From assembly GCA_958366985.1 (NCBI GenBank), contig CATXDC010000009.1:1-64000 (forward strand): a DNA stretch of 64,000 bases. The letters run 5' to 3'. Positions 24,584 to 33,202 of this stretch are shown here, in pieces. How positions within the stretch are numbered: position 1 is the stretch's first letter; the number at the start of each line of letters is the position of its first letter. The position numbers and the translations under genes are program-made. Under the pieces are notes generated by a model that saw only the letters and a program-made list of their open reading frames with translations, was not told the origin of the DNA and searched no databases. This stretch comes from an uncultured Oscillospiraceae bacterium. GTDB lineage: Bacteria > Bacillota > Clostridia > Oscillospirales > Acutalibacteraceae.

Positions 24584-26008
24584 ATGGAGTTTTATGAACT
24601 TATGGTTAAGGGCTTCGATGAGGCCGGATGGAGCCAAAACTATGTGTCCAAAGAATTCAATATAAACAGAGGTATACTCCACCGATTTTACAGAGGAATC
24701 GGATCAATATCCCGTGAAAACTTCAGAGAAATAATATATAAAATACCTCTTTCATCTTCTCAGAAAACCTTACTTATTGAAAGCTTTTACAAAGACAGCG
24801 TAGGAACTGATACTTTTAAAAGAATTACTCATATTGGCAATGTCCTAAAGGAAATGGCAAAAAATGAAAACAATGCTCAATCAGAATATAAAAGCAATCC
24901 CATTGCTGTCGAAGATCCAGAAAAAATAACTTTTCTTTACTCTTCACAGATTAAAATGGCTGTGGATTATATTTTTGAAAATGCCGCTCCGGGAAAGATT
25001 TATACAAACTACCCATATTCTTTTACAGATATCGATGAGGCCACTTTTAATCATTACCTTAAAAACCGCAGCTGGAATATTATACATATGATAAATTTCA
25101 AAATCGACGGAGAAGACGGCGAAAACATCGACAATCTGTTTCATGCAATAAAATGGGTAGAATACCAGTGTTCGCCTTATTATAACGTTTCCGGAAACAA
25201 AACAGATGAAAACATACCCTTCCCCTGTTTCTTTGCAGCAGATTCATACTGCCTTTTGTTTCATCCAAAAAAGAAAAAGGGAATGCTTGTTAAAAACGAC
25301 GATATATTTGAAGCTATTCAGGATGAGTCCGCTAACTTCCTTAAAAGCGCTATTCCCCTTGCTTCTTATCCAAAGGATTTGTTTGAATTAAAAAATGATT
25401 GCAGCCGCATTTCCGGCGAATTGATAGAAATGAGTTTTTCAAAAAATCCCTGCATAGCTTCAATTATCAACCAAGAGTCTTTAGATGAAGTTATGAGGGA
25501 TGATATTCCCGGCATGGAAAGCATAAAAAAAATAGGTGCAAAGCATTACGCCATGCTAGCAAAAAATTATGATGAAAAACATGTTGTAAGTGATGCGGGA
25601 CTAAGAGATTTTGTAGAAACAGGAAAAATAATTGAATGTCCTGCTATTTTTCTCAAGAATGAAAACTTACCTTTAAAATACAGAAAACAGTACGTGCAGT
25701 TAATGCTTGATTTCGTTAAAGAGGACCGCTTGCTCATTATAGACAGCAAGATTTTCCAGACTCCAAATATTTCCTTAGAATTATGCGACAGCAACATTCA
25801 GATTTACTGCGTATTTCAGGATATACCCAAAAATCAGCAATACTGCGGCAATGGTATTATTATACTCAACGATAAGAGGTTAAAAAAGGATATAGAACTG
25901 TTTGTAGAATACCTGCAGGTTACACGTGGAATTTATTTAAAAGACGTTGCGGAAGAATACTTACGCTCCATATTATTTTTGTGCGATGAAGAAGCTAACC
26001 AAAACTAA
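24584..26008 (+). CDS. HTH-domain protein of unknown function
   Basis: 474 aa. Residues 1-60 look like an XRE/lambda-repressor type helix-turn-helix (GWSQNYVSKEFNINRGILHRFYRG). The remaining 410 residues are soluble, mixed alpha/beta, with no membrane segment and no domain I recognise. Size and layout recall two-part regulators in which a large C-terminal domain senses a ligand or a protein. AGGAGG lies 8 bases before the start. It is preceded by a full-consensus promoter and a palindrome. Base composition is more AT-rich than its neighbours. Not a family I can name. Confidence 0.6.
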   Translation: MEFYELMVKGFDEAGWSQNYVSKEFNINRGILHRFYRGIGSISRENFREIIYKIPLSSSQKTLLIESFYKDSVGTDTFKRITHIGNVLKEMAKNENNAQSEYKSNPIAVEDPEKITFLYSSQIKMAVDYIFENAAPGKIYTNYPYSFTDIDEATFNHYLKNRSWNIIHMINFKIDGEDGENIDNLFHAIKWVEYQCSPYYNVSGNKTDENIPFPCFFAADSYCLLFHPKKKKGMLVKNDDIFEAIQDESANFLKSAIPLASYPKDLFELKNDCSRISGELIEMSFSKNPCIASIINQESLDEVMRDDIPGMESIKKIGAKHYAMLAKNYDEKHVVSDAGLRDFVETGKIIECPAIFLKNENLPLKYRKQYVQLMLDFVKEDRLLIIDSKIFQTPNISLELCDSNIQIYCVFQDIPKNQQYCGNGIIILNDKRLKKDIELFVEYLQVTRGIYLKDVAEEYLRSILFLCDEEANQN

Positions 26009-26210
26009 GAATAAAATATATATCCACGTTTATTATATTTTATTCTTAAATATTAATCATCGCAGTAAACTGCTAAAGGCTTGCCTTCAAAAAAAGCATA
26101 CTATTAGCAATTGCTTTTTTACAAAATATGGATATACTTATATTTGCGCTTAAAAAAGCCTGCTATTTACTGCAATTTTTCGCAATTTCAACGCAAAATT
26201 TTTATATATA

Positions 26211-26225
26211 ATGTAAATTTTACAT
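26211..26225. repeat. Palindrome overlapping the -10 box of the LRR gene
   Basis: ATGTAAA-T-TTTACAT, perfect 7-bp arms, overlapping a TATAAT at 26207-26212. A possible operator for the 26266 gene. Confidence 0.4.
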
Positions 26226-26265
26226 TATATTATTACAATCCGAAAATATAGAACAGGAGGAGACC

Positions 26266-26823
26266 ATGACAGTTTTGAAAAAAACAGATGATTATATTTT
26301 CGCAGATGGAAGCAGTAAAATTGTTTCGGTTTCCACAGATATAAATGTTATAGAAGACGGAGCTTTCTGCGGAGTTAAGGATATTGAAGAAATAATTATT
26401 CCGGAAGAAGTCAAAGAAATAGGAGCTTGGGCATTTTATGAATGCGGTTCTCTGAGCAAAGTAAAGCTGCATACAGATATTAATTTTATAGGTGAAAATG
26501 CTTTTTTAGATACGGCTTTTTACGGAAACAGTGAAAACTGGAAAGACGGTGTTTTGTATTTAAATGACTGTCTGATAAAAGCTAAGGAAACAGTAAATGA
26601 AACATACTTTGTAAAGGACGGTACAAGATTAATCGCTCAGGGTGCTTTCAGAGGCTGTCCACAGCTTGAAAGAGTTTACATACCGGAGAGTGTCGAAAAA
26701 ATCTGCGACAGTGCCTTTGCCGATTGCGAAAATTTAAAAGCCATTTACGGCGGCATAAACACAGCTGCAGAAAAATACGCAAAAGAAAACGGCATTAAGT
26801 TCATAGCCGTTGAATATAACTGA
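26266..26823 (+). CDS. Small BspA-type leucine-rich-repeat protein
   Basis: 185 aa made of about four or five LRR_5 (BspA/TpLRR) repeats, e.g. IEDGAFCGVKDIEEIIIPEEV and IAQGAFRGCPQLERVYIPESV, each about 23 residues. No signal peptide or anchor is present, unlike surface BspA proteins, so it is probably cytoplasmic. AGGAGGAG precedes the start. It is 257 bases from the HTH gene with a weak A/T hairpin (about 26090-26118) between them. Confidence 0.78.
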   Translation: MTVLKKTDDYIFADGSSKIVSVSTDINVIEDGAFCGVKDIEEIIIPEEVKEIGAWAFYECGSLSKVKLHTDINFIGENAFLDTAFYGNSENWKDGVLYLNDCLIKAKETVNETYFVKDGTRLIAQGAFRGCPQLERVYIPESVEKICDSAFADCENLKAIYGGINTAAEKYAKENGIKFIAVEYN

Positions 26824-26840
26824 ATATAACAGTAACCTTG

Positions 26841-26882
26841 AGCGGACGGATTTTCTTTATGAGTTAATCTGCCCGCTTTTTG
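26841..26882 (+). terminator. Terminator of the LRR gene
   Basis: Twelve-base arms (26841-26852 and 26866-26877) with one mismatch and one wobble, followed by TTTTT. Confidence 0.65.
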
Positions 26883-26910
26883 CTTTAAATGGAAGAATTA
26901 CATATGGATA

Positions 26911-26941
26911 AAAAAAGACAGACCCTTTAAAGAGTCTGTCC
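26911..26941 (-). terminator. Terminator of the GGGtGRT operon
   Basis: GACAGAC pairs with GTCTGTC, and the minus strand then runs into six T. Confidence 0.85.
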
Positions 26942-26962
26942 ATATTTTTTATAAGTTATTGC

Positions 26963-27973
26963 TTATTTGTTAGCAGCTTCGGAAACTGCAACTGCGCAAG
27001 CAACTGTCATACCAACCATGGGGTTGTTACCGGCACCGATAAGTCCCATCATCTCAACGTGAGCAGGAACAGATGAAGAACCGGCAAACTGAGCGTCACC
27101 GTGCATACGTCCCATTGAGTCTGTAAGACCATAGGAAGCAGGACCAGCAGCAACGTTATCGGGGTGAAGTGTACGTCCTGTGCCGCCGCCGGAAGCAACG
27201 GAGAAGTACTTAACGCCGTTTTCCATAGCCCATTTCTTATATGTGCCTGCAACAAGGTGCTGGAAACGTGTGGGGTTAGTTGAGTTACCTGTGATAGAAA
27301 CATCAACACCCTCAGCCTTCATGATTGCAACGCCCTCAAGAACGTCGTTTGCGCCGTAGCACTTAACCTTTGCACGCTCTCCGTCGGAGTAAGCTGTCTC
27401 TTCAACAACCTTGAGCTCTCCTGTGAAGAAATCGTACTCAGTCTTTACATATGTGAAACCGTTGATTCTTGAAATGATCATAGCAGCGTCTTTACCAAGA
27501 CCGTTAAGGATAACTCTAAGGGGCTCCTTGCGGACTTTGTTAGCTGTACGTGCTATACCGATTGCGCCTTCAGCAGCTGCGAAAGATTCGTGACCAGCAA
27601 GGAAAGCGAAGCACTTTGTATTGTCATCGAGAAGCATAGCGCCGAGGTTACCGTGGCCGAGACCAACGTTTCTCTGCTCTGCAACTGAACCGGGAACACA
27701 GAAAGCCTGAAGTCCCTTACCGATTGTAGCAGCAGCTTCGGAAGCGCTCTTAACGCCTGTTTTCAGAGCGATGGCAACACCGAGAGTGTAAGCCCAAGTA
27801 GCGTTCTCGAAAGCGATGGGCTGAACACCCTTAACGATTGCGTCAACGTCGATGCCCTTGCTCAGGCAAAGGTCTCTTGCCTCTTCGAGAGAGCCAAGAC
27901 CATACTCAGCAAGACACTTTTCGATTTTGGCCATTCTTCTTTCTTTGCCTTCAAATTTTACGTCGTTAGCCAT
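26963..27973 (-). CDS. GGGtGRT protein
   Basis: 336-aa cytoplasmic protein of the family named after its motif, seen here as ASGGGTGRTLHPDN near residue 265. The rest is conserved Gly/Ala-rich sequence ending in a small-residue helix. Strong codon bias suggests high expression. The start is ATG 27973, 8 bases from AGGAGG; the ATG at 27979 is too close. It follows the NifU-like gene by 23 bases. The pairing with an Fe-S scaffold is recurrent in anaerobic Firmicutes as I recall, but the biochemical role is undefined. Confidence 0.88.
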   Translation of the reverse strand: MANDVKFEGKERRMAKIEKCLAEYGLGSLEEARDLCLSKGIDVDAIVKGVQPIAFENATWAYTLGVAIALKTGVKSASEAAATIGKGLQAFCVPGSVAEQRNVGLGHGNLGAMLLDDNTKCFAFLAGHESFAAAEGAIGIARTANKVRKEPLRVILNGLGKDAAMIISRINGFTYVKTEYDFFTGELKVVEETAYSDGERAKVKCYGANDVLEGVAIMKAEGVDVSITGNSTNPTRFQHLVAGTYKKWAMENGVKYFSVASGGGTGRTLHPDNVAAGPASYGLTDSMGRMHGDAQFAGSSSVPAHVEMMGLIGAGNNPMVGMTVACAVAVSEAANK

Positions 27974-27996
27974 TTTCATGTCCTCCTTATATAGTC

Positions 27997-28689
27997 TTAT
28001 TCCTCACGGGGATCGATGTACTTGGCAGCGCCATCGAAACGACCGTAGGTTCCCTTGTTGTTTTCATATGCTTCGTTGGGAGTTTTGCCGTGACGGATAT
28101 CCTCAAGCATCTTGCCGAGCTTTACGAACTCATAGCCGATAACCTGATCGTCACTGTCGAGAGCCATACGTGTAACATAGCCCTCAGCCATCTCCATGTA
28201 ACGAACGCCCTTAGCCTTTGTGCTGAACATTGTACCAACCTGTGAGCGAAGTCCCTTACCGAGATCTTCAAGACCAGCGCCGATGGGAAGACCGTCCTCA
28301 GAGAAAGCGGACTGTGTACGTCCGTAAACGAACTGGAGGAAGATCTCACGCATAGCAACGTTGATAGCGTCGCAAACAAGGTCAGTGTTAAGGCACTCAA
28401 GGAGTGTCTTGCCGGGAAGGATTTCGGAAGCCATAGCTGCTGAGTGAGTCATACCTGAGCAGCCGAGAGTTTCAACGAGAGCCTCTTCGACAATACCGTT
28501 TTTAACGTTGAGAGTAAGCTTACATGTACCCTGCTGGGGAGCACACCAGCCCACACCGTGAGAAAGACCGGAAATATCCTTGATATCATAAGCCTTTACC
28601 CATTTTCCCTCTTCAGGGATAGGAGCGGGTCCGTGATGGGGTCCCTTTGCAACCATACACATTTTTTCAACTTCATGTGAATAATTCAT
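27997..28689 (-). CDS. NifU/IscU-like iron-sulfur cluster assembly scaffold
   Basis: 230-aa scaffold of the NifU N-terminal type. CSGMTHSAAMASEILPGKTL near residue 85 corresponds to the scaffold Cys-containing loop. The second and third Cys expected in classical IscU are not placed as usual, and the N-terminal Cys-rich segments (KMCMV, GWCAPQQGTC) may supply ligands. It is first in a two-gene operon with the GGGtGRT gene. AAAGGAGAT precedes the start. It may be dedicated to its neighbour rather than general Fe-S assembly; that is inference. Confidence 0.82.
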   Translation of the reverse strand: MNYSHEVEKMCMVAKGPHHGPAPIPEEGKWVKAYDIKDISGLSHGVGWCAPQQGTCKLTLNVKNGIVEEALVETLGCSGMTHSAAMASEILPGKTLLECLNTDLVCDAINVAMREIFLQFVYGRTQSAFSEDGLPIGAGLEDLGKGLRSQVGTMFSTKAKGVRYMEMAEGYVTRMALDSDDQVIGYEFVKLGKMLEDIRHGKTPNEAYENNKGTYGRFDGAAKYIDPREE

Positions 28690-28732
28690 ATCTGTATCTC
28701 CTTTCGGTTTTTTACAAGGTTATACCTGATTT

Positions 28733-28761
28733 ATTATAATAAAAAAACCGATTTAAAGCAA
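28733..28761 (-). promoter_or_regulatory. Promoter of the NifU-like / GGGtGRT operon
   Basis: On the minus strand TTGCTT (complement of 28756-28761), 17-base spacer, TATAAT (complement of 28733-28738). Confidence 0.5.
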
Positions 28762-28967
28762 CAGGCTATGACAAGATTTAAACTCGGTTTGTTAGAAATC
28801 TGACAATAACTGTCAAGCCCATTTTGGTTATTATGCCCACTTATAAAGAAAATAACGGTTAGCTTTCACAAAAAATTCGACCATAAGTTTACATTACTGA
28901 CAAAATGTAAGAAATGTATGGCATTGATTTATTGTGTGTTATATAATATTCACACAAAATAGGCTCA

Positions 28968-29735
28968 ATGGTGATACAGATGGACAATGGATTTTTTTGG
29001 TTTTTTATTATATTTGCAGCAATAATTATAATTGCAATAGCTTATGCTGTTATTAAAATCAAAAGGAAAATGCGCAGTTTTTCAAATTCTGTTTTCGGAA
29101 CCGATACCATTACAGAAGGACTGGAAAAACAAAAAGAACTTTTAGCCGAAAAACCTAAATCTGTTTCATCAATGACAAAGCTGTTCCTTCCCCAGATTAC
29201 AGAGGATTTTCCTGAGCTTAATTATCCTCAGCTTAAAACCAGAGCGGAAAATGCACTTTTAAGCGCATTTATAGCCATAGATAACGGACGAATATCAAAC
29301 ATCACCGGCACTACCGATGATTTCATAAATCAGATCAAACTTCAAATTGAGGACAATAAAGCTTCGGAAATTGAGGAGCATTTCTCTGATGCTCAAATCT
29401 ATGACACTCAGATAAGCGATTACCGCAAAGGCGGAGGAATGTGCAAAATTATTTTGCAGTCATCCGTAGGTCACATTCACTATAAATCCAAAGACGGAAA
29501 GACTGTTTGGGGAGATGACAGTTTCCGCACTCAAACAAAATACAACACGGAAATTGTGTATATCCAAAATCCCGATCTCATAAAAAATACAGCAGGCAAC
29601 GCCGTGGGTACTGTATGTCCCAACTGCGGAGCTCCAATAACGTCTGTAGGTGAGAAAAAATGTCAGTACTGCGGCTTAGCCGTTGAAACAATAAATATTA
29701 AAACATGGTTAATTAATAGCTTTAAAGAGGTTTAA
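28968..29735 (+). CDS. Membrane-anchored Tim44-like protein with C-terminal zinc ribbon
   Basis: 255 aa. One N-terminal membrane helix (about 6-32) is followed by a basic stop-transfer. The middle domain (about 65-205) looks Tim44-like/NTF2-like. The C-terminus has a zinc ribbon, CPNCG...CQYCG. The start is uncertain: ATG 28968 or ATG 28980, neither with a good ribosome site. It is the first gene of a four-gene operon with the SPFH, TFIIB-ribbon and TPM proteins. The topology puts the zinc ribbon in the cytoplasm. Confidence 0.7.
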   Translation: MVIQMDNGFFWFFIIFAAIIIIAIAYAVIKIKRKMRSFSNSVFGTDTITEGLEKQKELLAEKPKSVSSMTKLFLPQITEDFPELNYPQLKTRAENALLSAFIAIDNGRISNITGTTDDFINQIKLQIEDNKASEIEEHFSDAQIYDTQISDYRKGGGMCKIILQSSVGHIHYKSKDGKTVWGDDSFRTQTKYNTEIVYIQNPDLIKNTAGNAVGTVCPNCGAPITSVGEKKCQYCGLAVETINIKTWLINSFKEV

Positions 29736-29765
29736 GGCTGCTTTAAATAAAAGGAGGCAATAACA

Positions 29766-31046
29766 ATGGGAATTATTAAAGCAATCGCAAGTGCCGTTGG
29801 CGGAGGTCTTGCAGATCAGTGGCTTGAGGTTATCGAGCCCGATGAAATGAGTGACAAAACCGTATTTACACGTGGTGTCACAGTAAGAAGAAACGATTCA
29901 AGAAACGCAAACCGCAAAGGAACACAGGACACTGTTTCAAACGGTTCCGTCATACATGTTTATCCCAATCAATTTATGATGCTTGTAGACGGCGGAAAAG
30001 TTGTGGACTACACAGCAGAGGAAGGTTATTATACAGTAAACAACTCCAGTATGCCGTCAATGTTCAACGGAGAGTTCGGTGATTCCTTGAAAGAATCATT
30101 CAACCGTATTAAATTCGCAGGCGTAACACCGGGAGTACAGAAAGTTTTCTACATCAATCTTCAGGAAATAAAGGGCATCAAGTTCGGCACAAGAAATCCT
30201 GTAAACTATTTCGATTCATTCTATAACGCCGAGCTGTTCTTAAGAGCCCACGGTACATATTCAATTAAAATTAAGAATCCCCTCACCTTCTATTCTGAGG
30301 CTATTCCTAAGAATGACGACAGAGTGGAAATTGAAGAAATAAACGAGCAGTATCTCGCTGAGTTCCTTGAGGCTTTCCAGTCAGCAATCAACCAGATGTC
30401 TGCTGATGGAGTACGTATTTCCTTCGTAGCTTCAAAGGGCAGAGAACTGAGCAAATATATGGCCGATATCCTCGACGCCGACTGGGGCGAAATGAGAGGT
30501 ATGGAAATCCAGTCAGTTGGTATTTCCAGCATCTCCTATGACGAGGAATCCACAAAGCTCATCAACATGCGCAACCAGGGCGCAATGCTTGGCGATCCCA
30601 CTGTCAGAGAGGGATATGTCCAGGGTTCTGTTGCAAGAGGCATTGAAGCTGCTGGTTCCAACGCAAACGGAAGTATGGCAGGATTCATGGGCGTAGGTAT
30701 GGGTATGCAGGCCACTACCGGTTTTATGGGCGCTGCATCTCAGTCAAATCAGGCTCAGATGGAAAGAGAAGCTGCACGTGCCACAGCTGCACAGCCTGTA
30801 CCCGGCAGCTGGAAATGTTCCTGCGGAAATGAGAACACAGGTAAATTCTGTTCAAACTGCGGAAGTCCGAAACCTGAAAATTCCACATGGAAATGCTCAT
30901 GCGGCAATGAAAATACAGGTAAATTCTGCTCAAACTGCGGAAAGCCAAAGCCTTCACAGTTAAAGTGCGCATCCTGCGGATATGAGCCTGATCCATCACA
31001 GCCGGCTCCTAAATTCTGTCCTGAGTGCGGAAAGCCCATGCAGTGA
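29766..31046 (+). CDS. SPFH-domain protein (YdjI / virion-core-like) with zinc ribbons
   Basis: 426 aa. Residues 1-300 form the SPFH/YdjI-type domain (MGIIKAIASAVGGGLADQW start; FARVTP-like core). A Gly/Met/Gln-rich linker is followed by three double-CxxC zinc ribbons near 348-425, the first two nearly identical (WKCSCGNENTGKFCSNCG). No membrane helix is present; the Bacillus homologue is recruited to the membrane by partner proteins. AAAGGAGGC precedes the start. SPFH proteins organise membrane microdomains; here the partners are probably the adjacent genes. Confidence 0.85.
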   Translation: MGIIKAIASAVGGGLADQWLEVIEPDEMSDKTVFTRGVTVRRNDSRNANRKGTQDTVSNGSVIHVYPNQFMMLVDGGKVVDYTAEEGYYTVNNSSMPSMFNGEFGDSLKESFNRIKFAGVTPGVQKVFYINLQEIKGIKFGTRNPVNYFDSFYNAELFLRAHGTYSIKIKNPLTFYSEAIPKNDDRVEIEEINEQYLAEFLEAFQSAINQMSADGVRISFVASKGRELSKYMADILDADWGEMRGMEIQSVGISSISYDEESTKLINMRNQGAMLGDPTVREGYVQGSVARGIEAAGSNANGSMAGFMGVGMGMQATTGFMGAASQSNQAQMEREAARATAAQPVPGSWKCSCGNENTGKFCSNCGSPKPENSTWKCSCGNENTGKFCSNCGKPKPSQLKCASCGYEPDPSQPAPKFCPECGKPMQ

Positions 31047-31091
31047 TAGTGATACAGTGATACAGATAAATTCAGGAGGGTGTGATATATA

Positions 31092-32162
31092 ATGGCGGTT
31101 GTCACTTATAAATGTCCCAACTGTGACGGCGGACTTATATTTGATGCAGAAAGTCAAAAATTTCATTGTGAATTCTGTCTTTCGTATTTTACGGAAGAAG
31201 AGCTTATCAAGGCCGGTCAGGCTAAAAGCGAAGAGCAAATAGCAGATAATGCTGAAAACACAAATTCAGAAGATTCTCAGGAAGCAGGAGAGGATTTTGA
31301 GGGCGTTGTTTACACCTGTCCCAGCTGCGGCGCCGAGGTTGTTGTGGATTCCACAAAAGCGGCCTCCCAGTGCTGCTTCTGTCACAATCCCGTTGTGATT
31401 TCCGGCAGACTTGACGGAAAATTCAAACCGGATTGTATCATTCCCTTTGCTATTGACCGCGACGAGGCCGTTGAGCGATTTTTGGAATGGACAAAGAAAC
31501 AGGTATTTGCTCCAAAAAACTTTTTTTCAAAAAAACAGATTGACAAAGTTACAGGAGTGTATTTCCCCTATTGGATATGCGACTGCGAAAGCCAGGCTCA
31601 AATCAAGGCCACCGGTATCAACAGACGTTCATGGAAACGTGGAAATATTGAATATACAGAAACAACTACATACAGTGTTGTCAGAGGCGGCGACTTATTT
31701 TTCCGTGACATAAGCAAAAACGCACTTACAAAAGCTAATAAAGCTTTGGCAGAAAACGTTCAGCCCTTTGATTTTTCACAGGCTAAACCATTCATCATGG
31801 CTTATCTTTCCGGATTTGAAGCTGAAAAGAGAGATATCGAATCAGAAGAGATAGCGCAGCAGGTAATACATGATGTAGATAATTACTCTTCTGAGATTCT
31901 TAGAGATACCATTTCCGGTTATGATGCGGTGCAAGTAACAGGTCACGGAGCCGATATAAATATAAACTGGCGGTACGCCCTCGTTCCCGTATGGTTTATG
32001 ACAGTTAAAAACGGCGGAAAAGACTATTTCTATGCCATGAACGGACAAACGGGAAATACTTGCGGCAAGCTTCCAATCAGCTATTTAAGACTAATGCTGT
32101 TATTTGCCGGAACTTTTCTTGCAACTTTGATAATTCTTTTGGTGATTGGAGGCCTGTTTTAA
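31092..32162 (+). CDS. TFIIB-type zinc-ribbon membrane protein (YdjG-like)
   Basis: 356 aa. An N-terminal zinc ribbon (CPNCDGGL...CEFC) is followed by an acidic linker and a second ribbon (CPSCGAEV...CCFC) near 75-100. The central domain has a PYWICDCE segment, and a single membrane helix lies at about 332-352. AGGAGGGTG precedes the start. In Bacillus subtilis a related protein acts with YdjH and PspA to recruit YdjI to the membrane, as I recall. It is operonic with its neighbours: 45 bases after the SPFH gene and 2 bases before the TPM gene. Confidence 0.8.
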   Translation: MAVVTYKCPNCDGGLIFDAESQKFHCEFCLSYFTEEELIKAGQAKSEEQIADNAENTNSEDSQEAGEDFEGVVYTCPSCGAEVVVDSTKAASQCCFCHNPVVISGRLDGKFKPDCIIPFAIDRDEAVERFLEWTKKQVFAPKNFFSKKQIDKVTGVYFPYWICDCESQAQIKATGINRRSWKRGNIEYTETTTYSVVRGGDLFFRDISKNALTKANKALAENVQPFDFSQAKPFIMAYLSGFEAEKRDIESEEIAQQVIHDVDNYSSEILRDTISGYDAVQVTGHGADININWRYALVPVWFMTVKNGGKDYFYAMNGQTGNTCGKLPISYLRLMLLFAGTFLATLIILLVIGGLF

Positions 32163-32164
32163 TT

Positions 32165-32941
32165 ATGAATAAACTCAAATCCTCCAAGAAATTATTTGTG
32201 TTTCTCACAGTTCTTGTAATGCTTTTCGCTGCGAGTATTACAGTTTTTGCTCAGAACACATGGATAAATGACTCTGCAGGATTGTTTTCCGAAAGCGATA
32301 TAGCTTCATTGCAAAAAGAATTAGGCATGGCAAAATTATATCTCGACGCAGATGTAATGGCAGTTACTTCTAAAGATATGCAAGGCAAAACTTCTGAAGT
32401 TTTCTGTAATGAATATCTTGACAACAACGGCTATGGTTTAAATACAGGTAAAAATGTAATACTGCTTCTGATAAACACTCAGGCCAATGAAATGTACATT
32501 GCACACAGAGGCGAAAAAACACAGTTTTTAAATGACGAAAAAATTGAGGAAATTTTAAATAATCTAAGCACAAATTTCCGCAGTGGAGCCTATAGTCAAA
32601 CTATAACCGATTTTGTTGCGTTGCTAAAGGATTCTCAGAATTCTTACCTTTTAGGTATATATACAGGAGAGGCAACCGAAGCAGATGAGCCTCAGACATC
32701 TCCTGTTAATCCGGATACTGATACACAAAAGGATGAATCTTCTCCCATCGGCGTTTTTATTATAATAAGCGCTGCTGTTGCAGCATTTTTCTGTATATCA
32801 GTTGCCGCAAAGTACCGTATGAAAATCGGCGGATACAAATATCCATTCCGTGAGAAATCTTCTTTAAAGCTTACCCAAAAAACCGATATTTTAGTGTCAA
32901 AGGACGTAACAGAAAAACGCATTAAAAACGATGATAAATGA
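32165..32941 (+). CDS. TPM-domain (TLP18.3/Psb32/MOLO-1) membrane protein
   Basis: 258 aa. Signal peptide or N-terminal anchor MNKLKSSKKLFVFLTVLVML is followed by an extracytoplasmic TPM domain (about 30-165), with WINDSAGLFSESD and the NVILLLINTQANEMYI strand. A Thr/Pro/Asp-rich linker leads to a second membrane helix at about 198-216 and a basic cytoplasmic tail. I start at ATG 32165, 2 bases after the preceding stop; the longer reading would run inside the upstream gene. It is the last gene of the operon. The TPM fold is associated with phosphatase-like or membrane-protein-maintenance roles. Confidence 0.82.
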   Translation: MNKLKSSKKLFVFLTVLVMLFAASITVFAQNTWINDSAGLFSESDIASLQKELGMAKLYLDADVMAVTSKDMQGKTSEVFCNEYLDNNGYGLNTGKNVILLLINTQANEMYIAHRGEKTQFLNDEKIEEILNNLSTNFRSGAYSQTITDFVALLKDSQNSYLLGIYTGEATEADEPQTSPVNPDTDTQKDESSPIGVFIIISAAVAAFFCISVAAKYRMKIGGYKYPFREKSSLKLTQKTDILVSKDVTEKRIKNDDK

Positions 32942-33062
32942 TCGAATATATTTCTGATACTGATTATATTTAATGCAAAGACGAATATTCTGAATATTGG
33001 GGTATCATATACAGGCTATTATAATGTCTGCAATTTTTAATAATTTCTTTATGAGATTACAA

Positions 33063-33109
33063 AAGAAATCCTTTTGTGTATTAATCACAAAAGGATTTCT
33101 TATTTTTTT
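33063..33109 (+). terminator. Terminator of the SPFH/TPM operon
   Basis: Fifteen-bp perfect arms (33064-33078 and 33086-33100) and a T-rich tail. Confidence 0.88.
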
Positions 33110-33202
33110 ACAGGACGCTTTGTTTATTTGCCGAAAGTGTAATTGAAGGGGATTTACTATTATGTTAAAATTCTATTTAAGACATAATGGAGGGTTAGCT
33201 TT

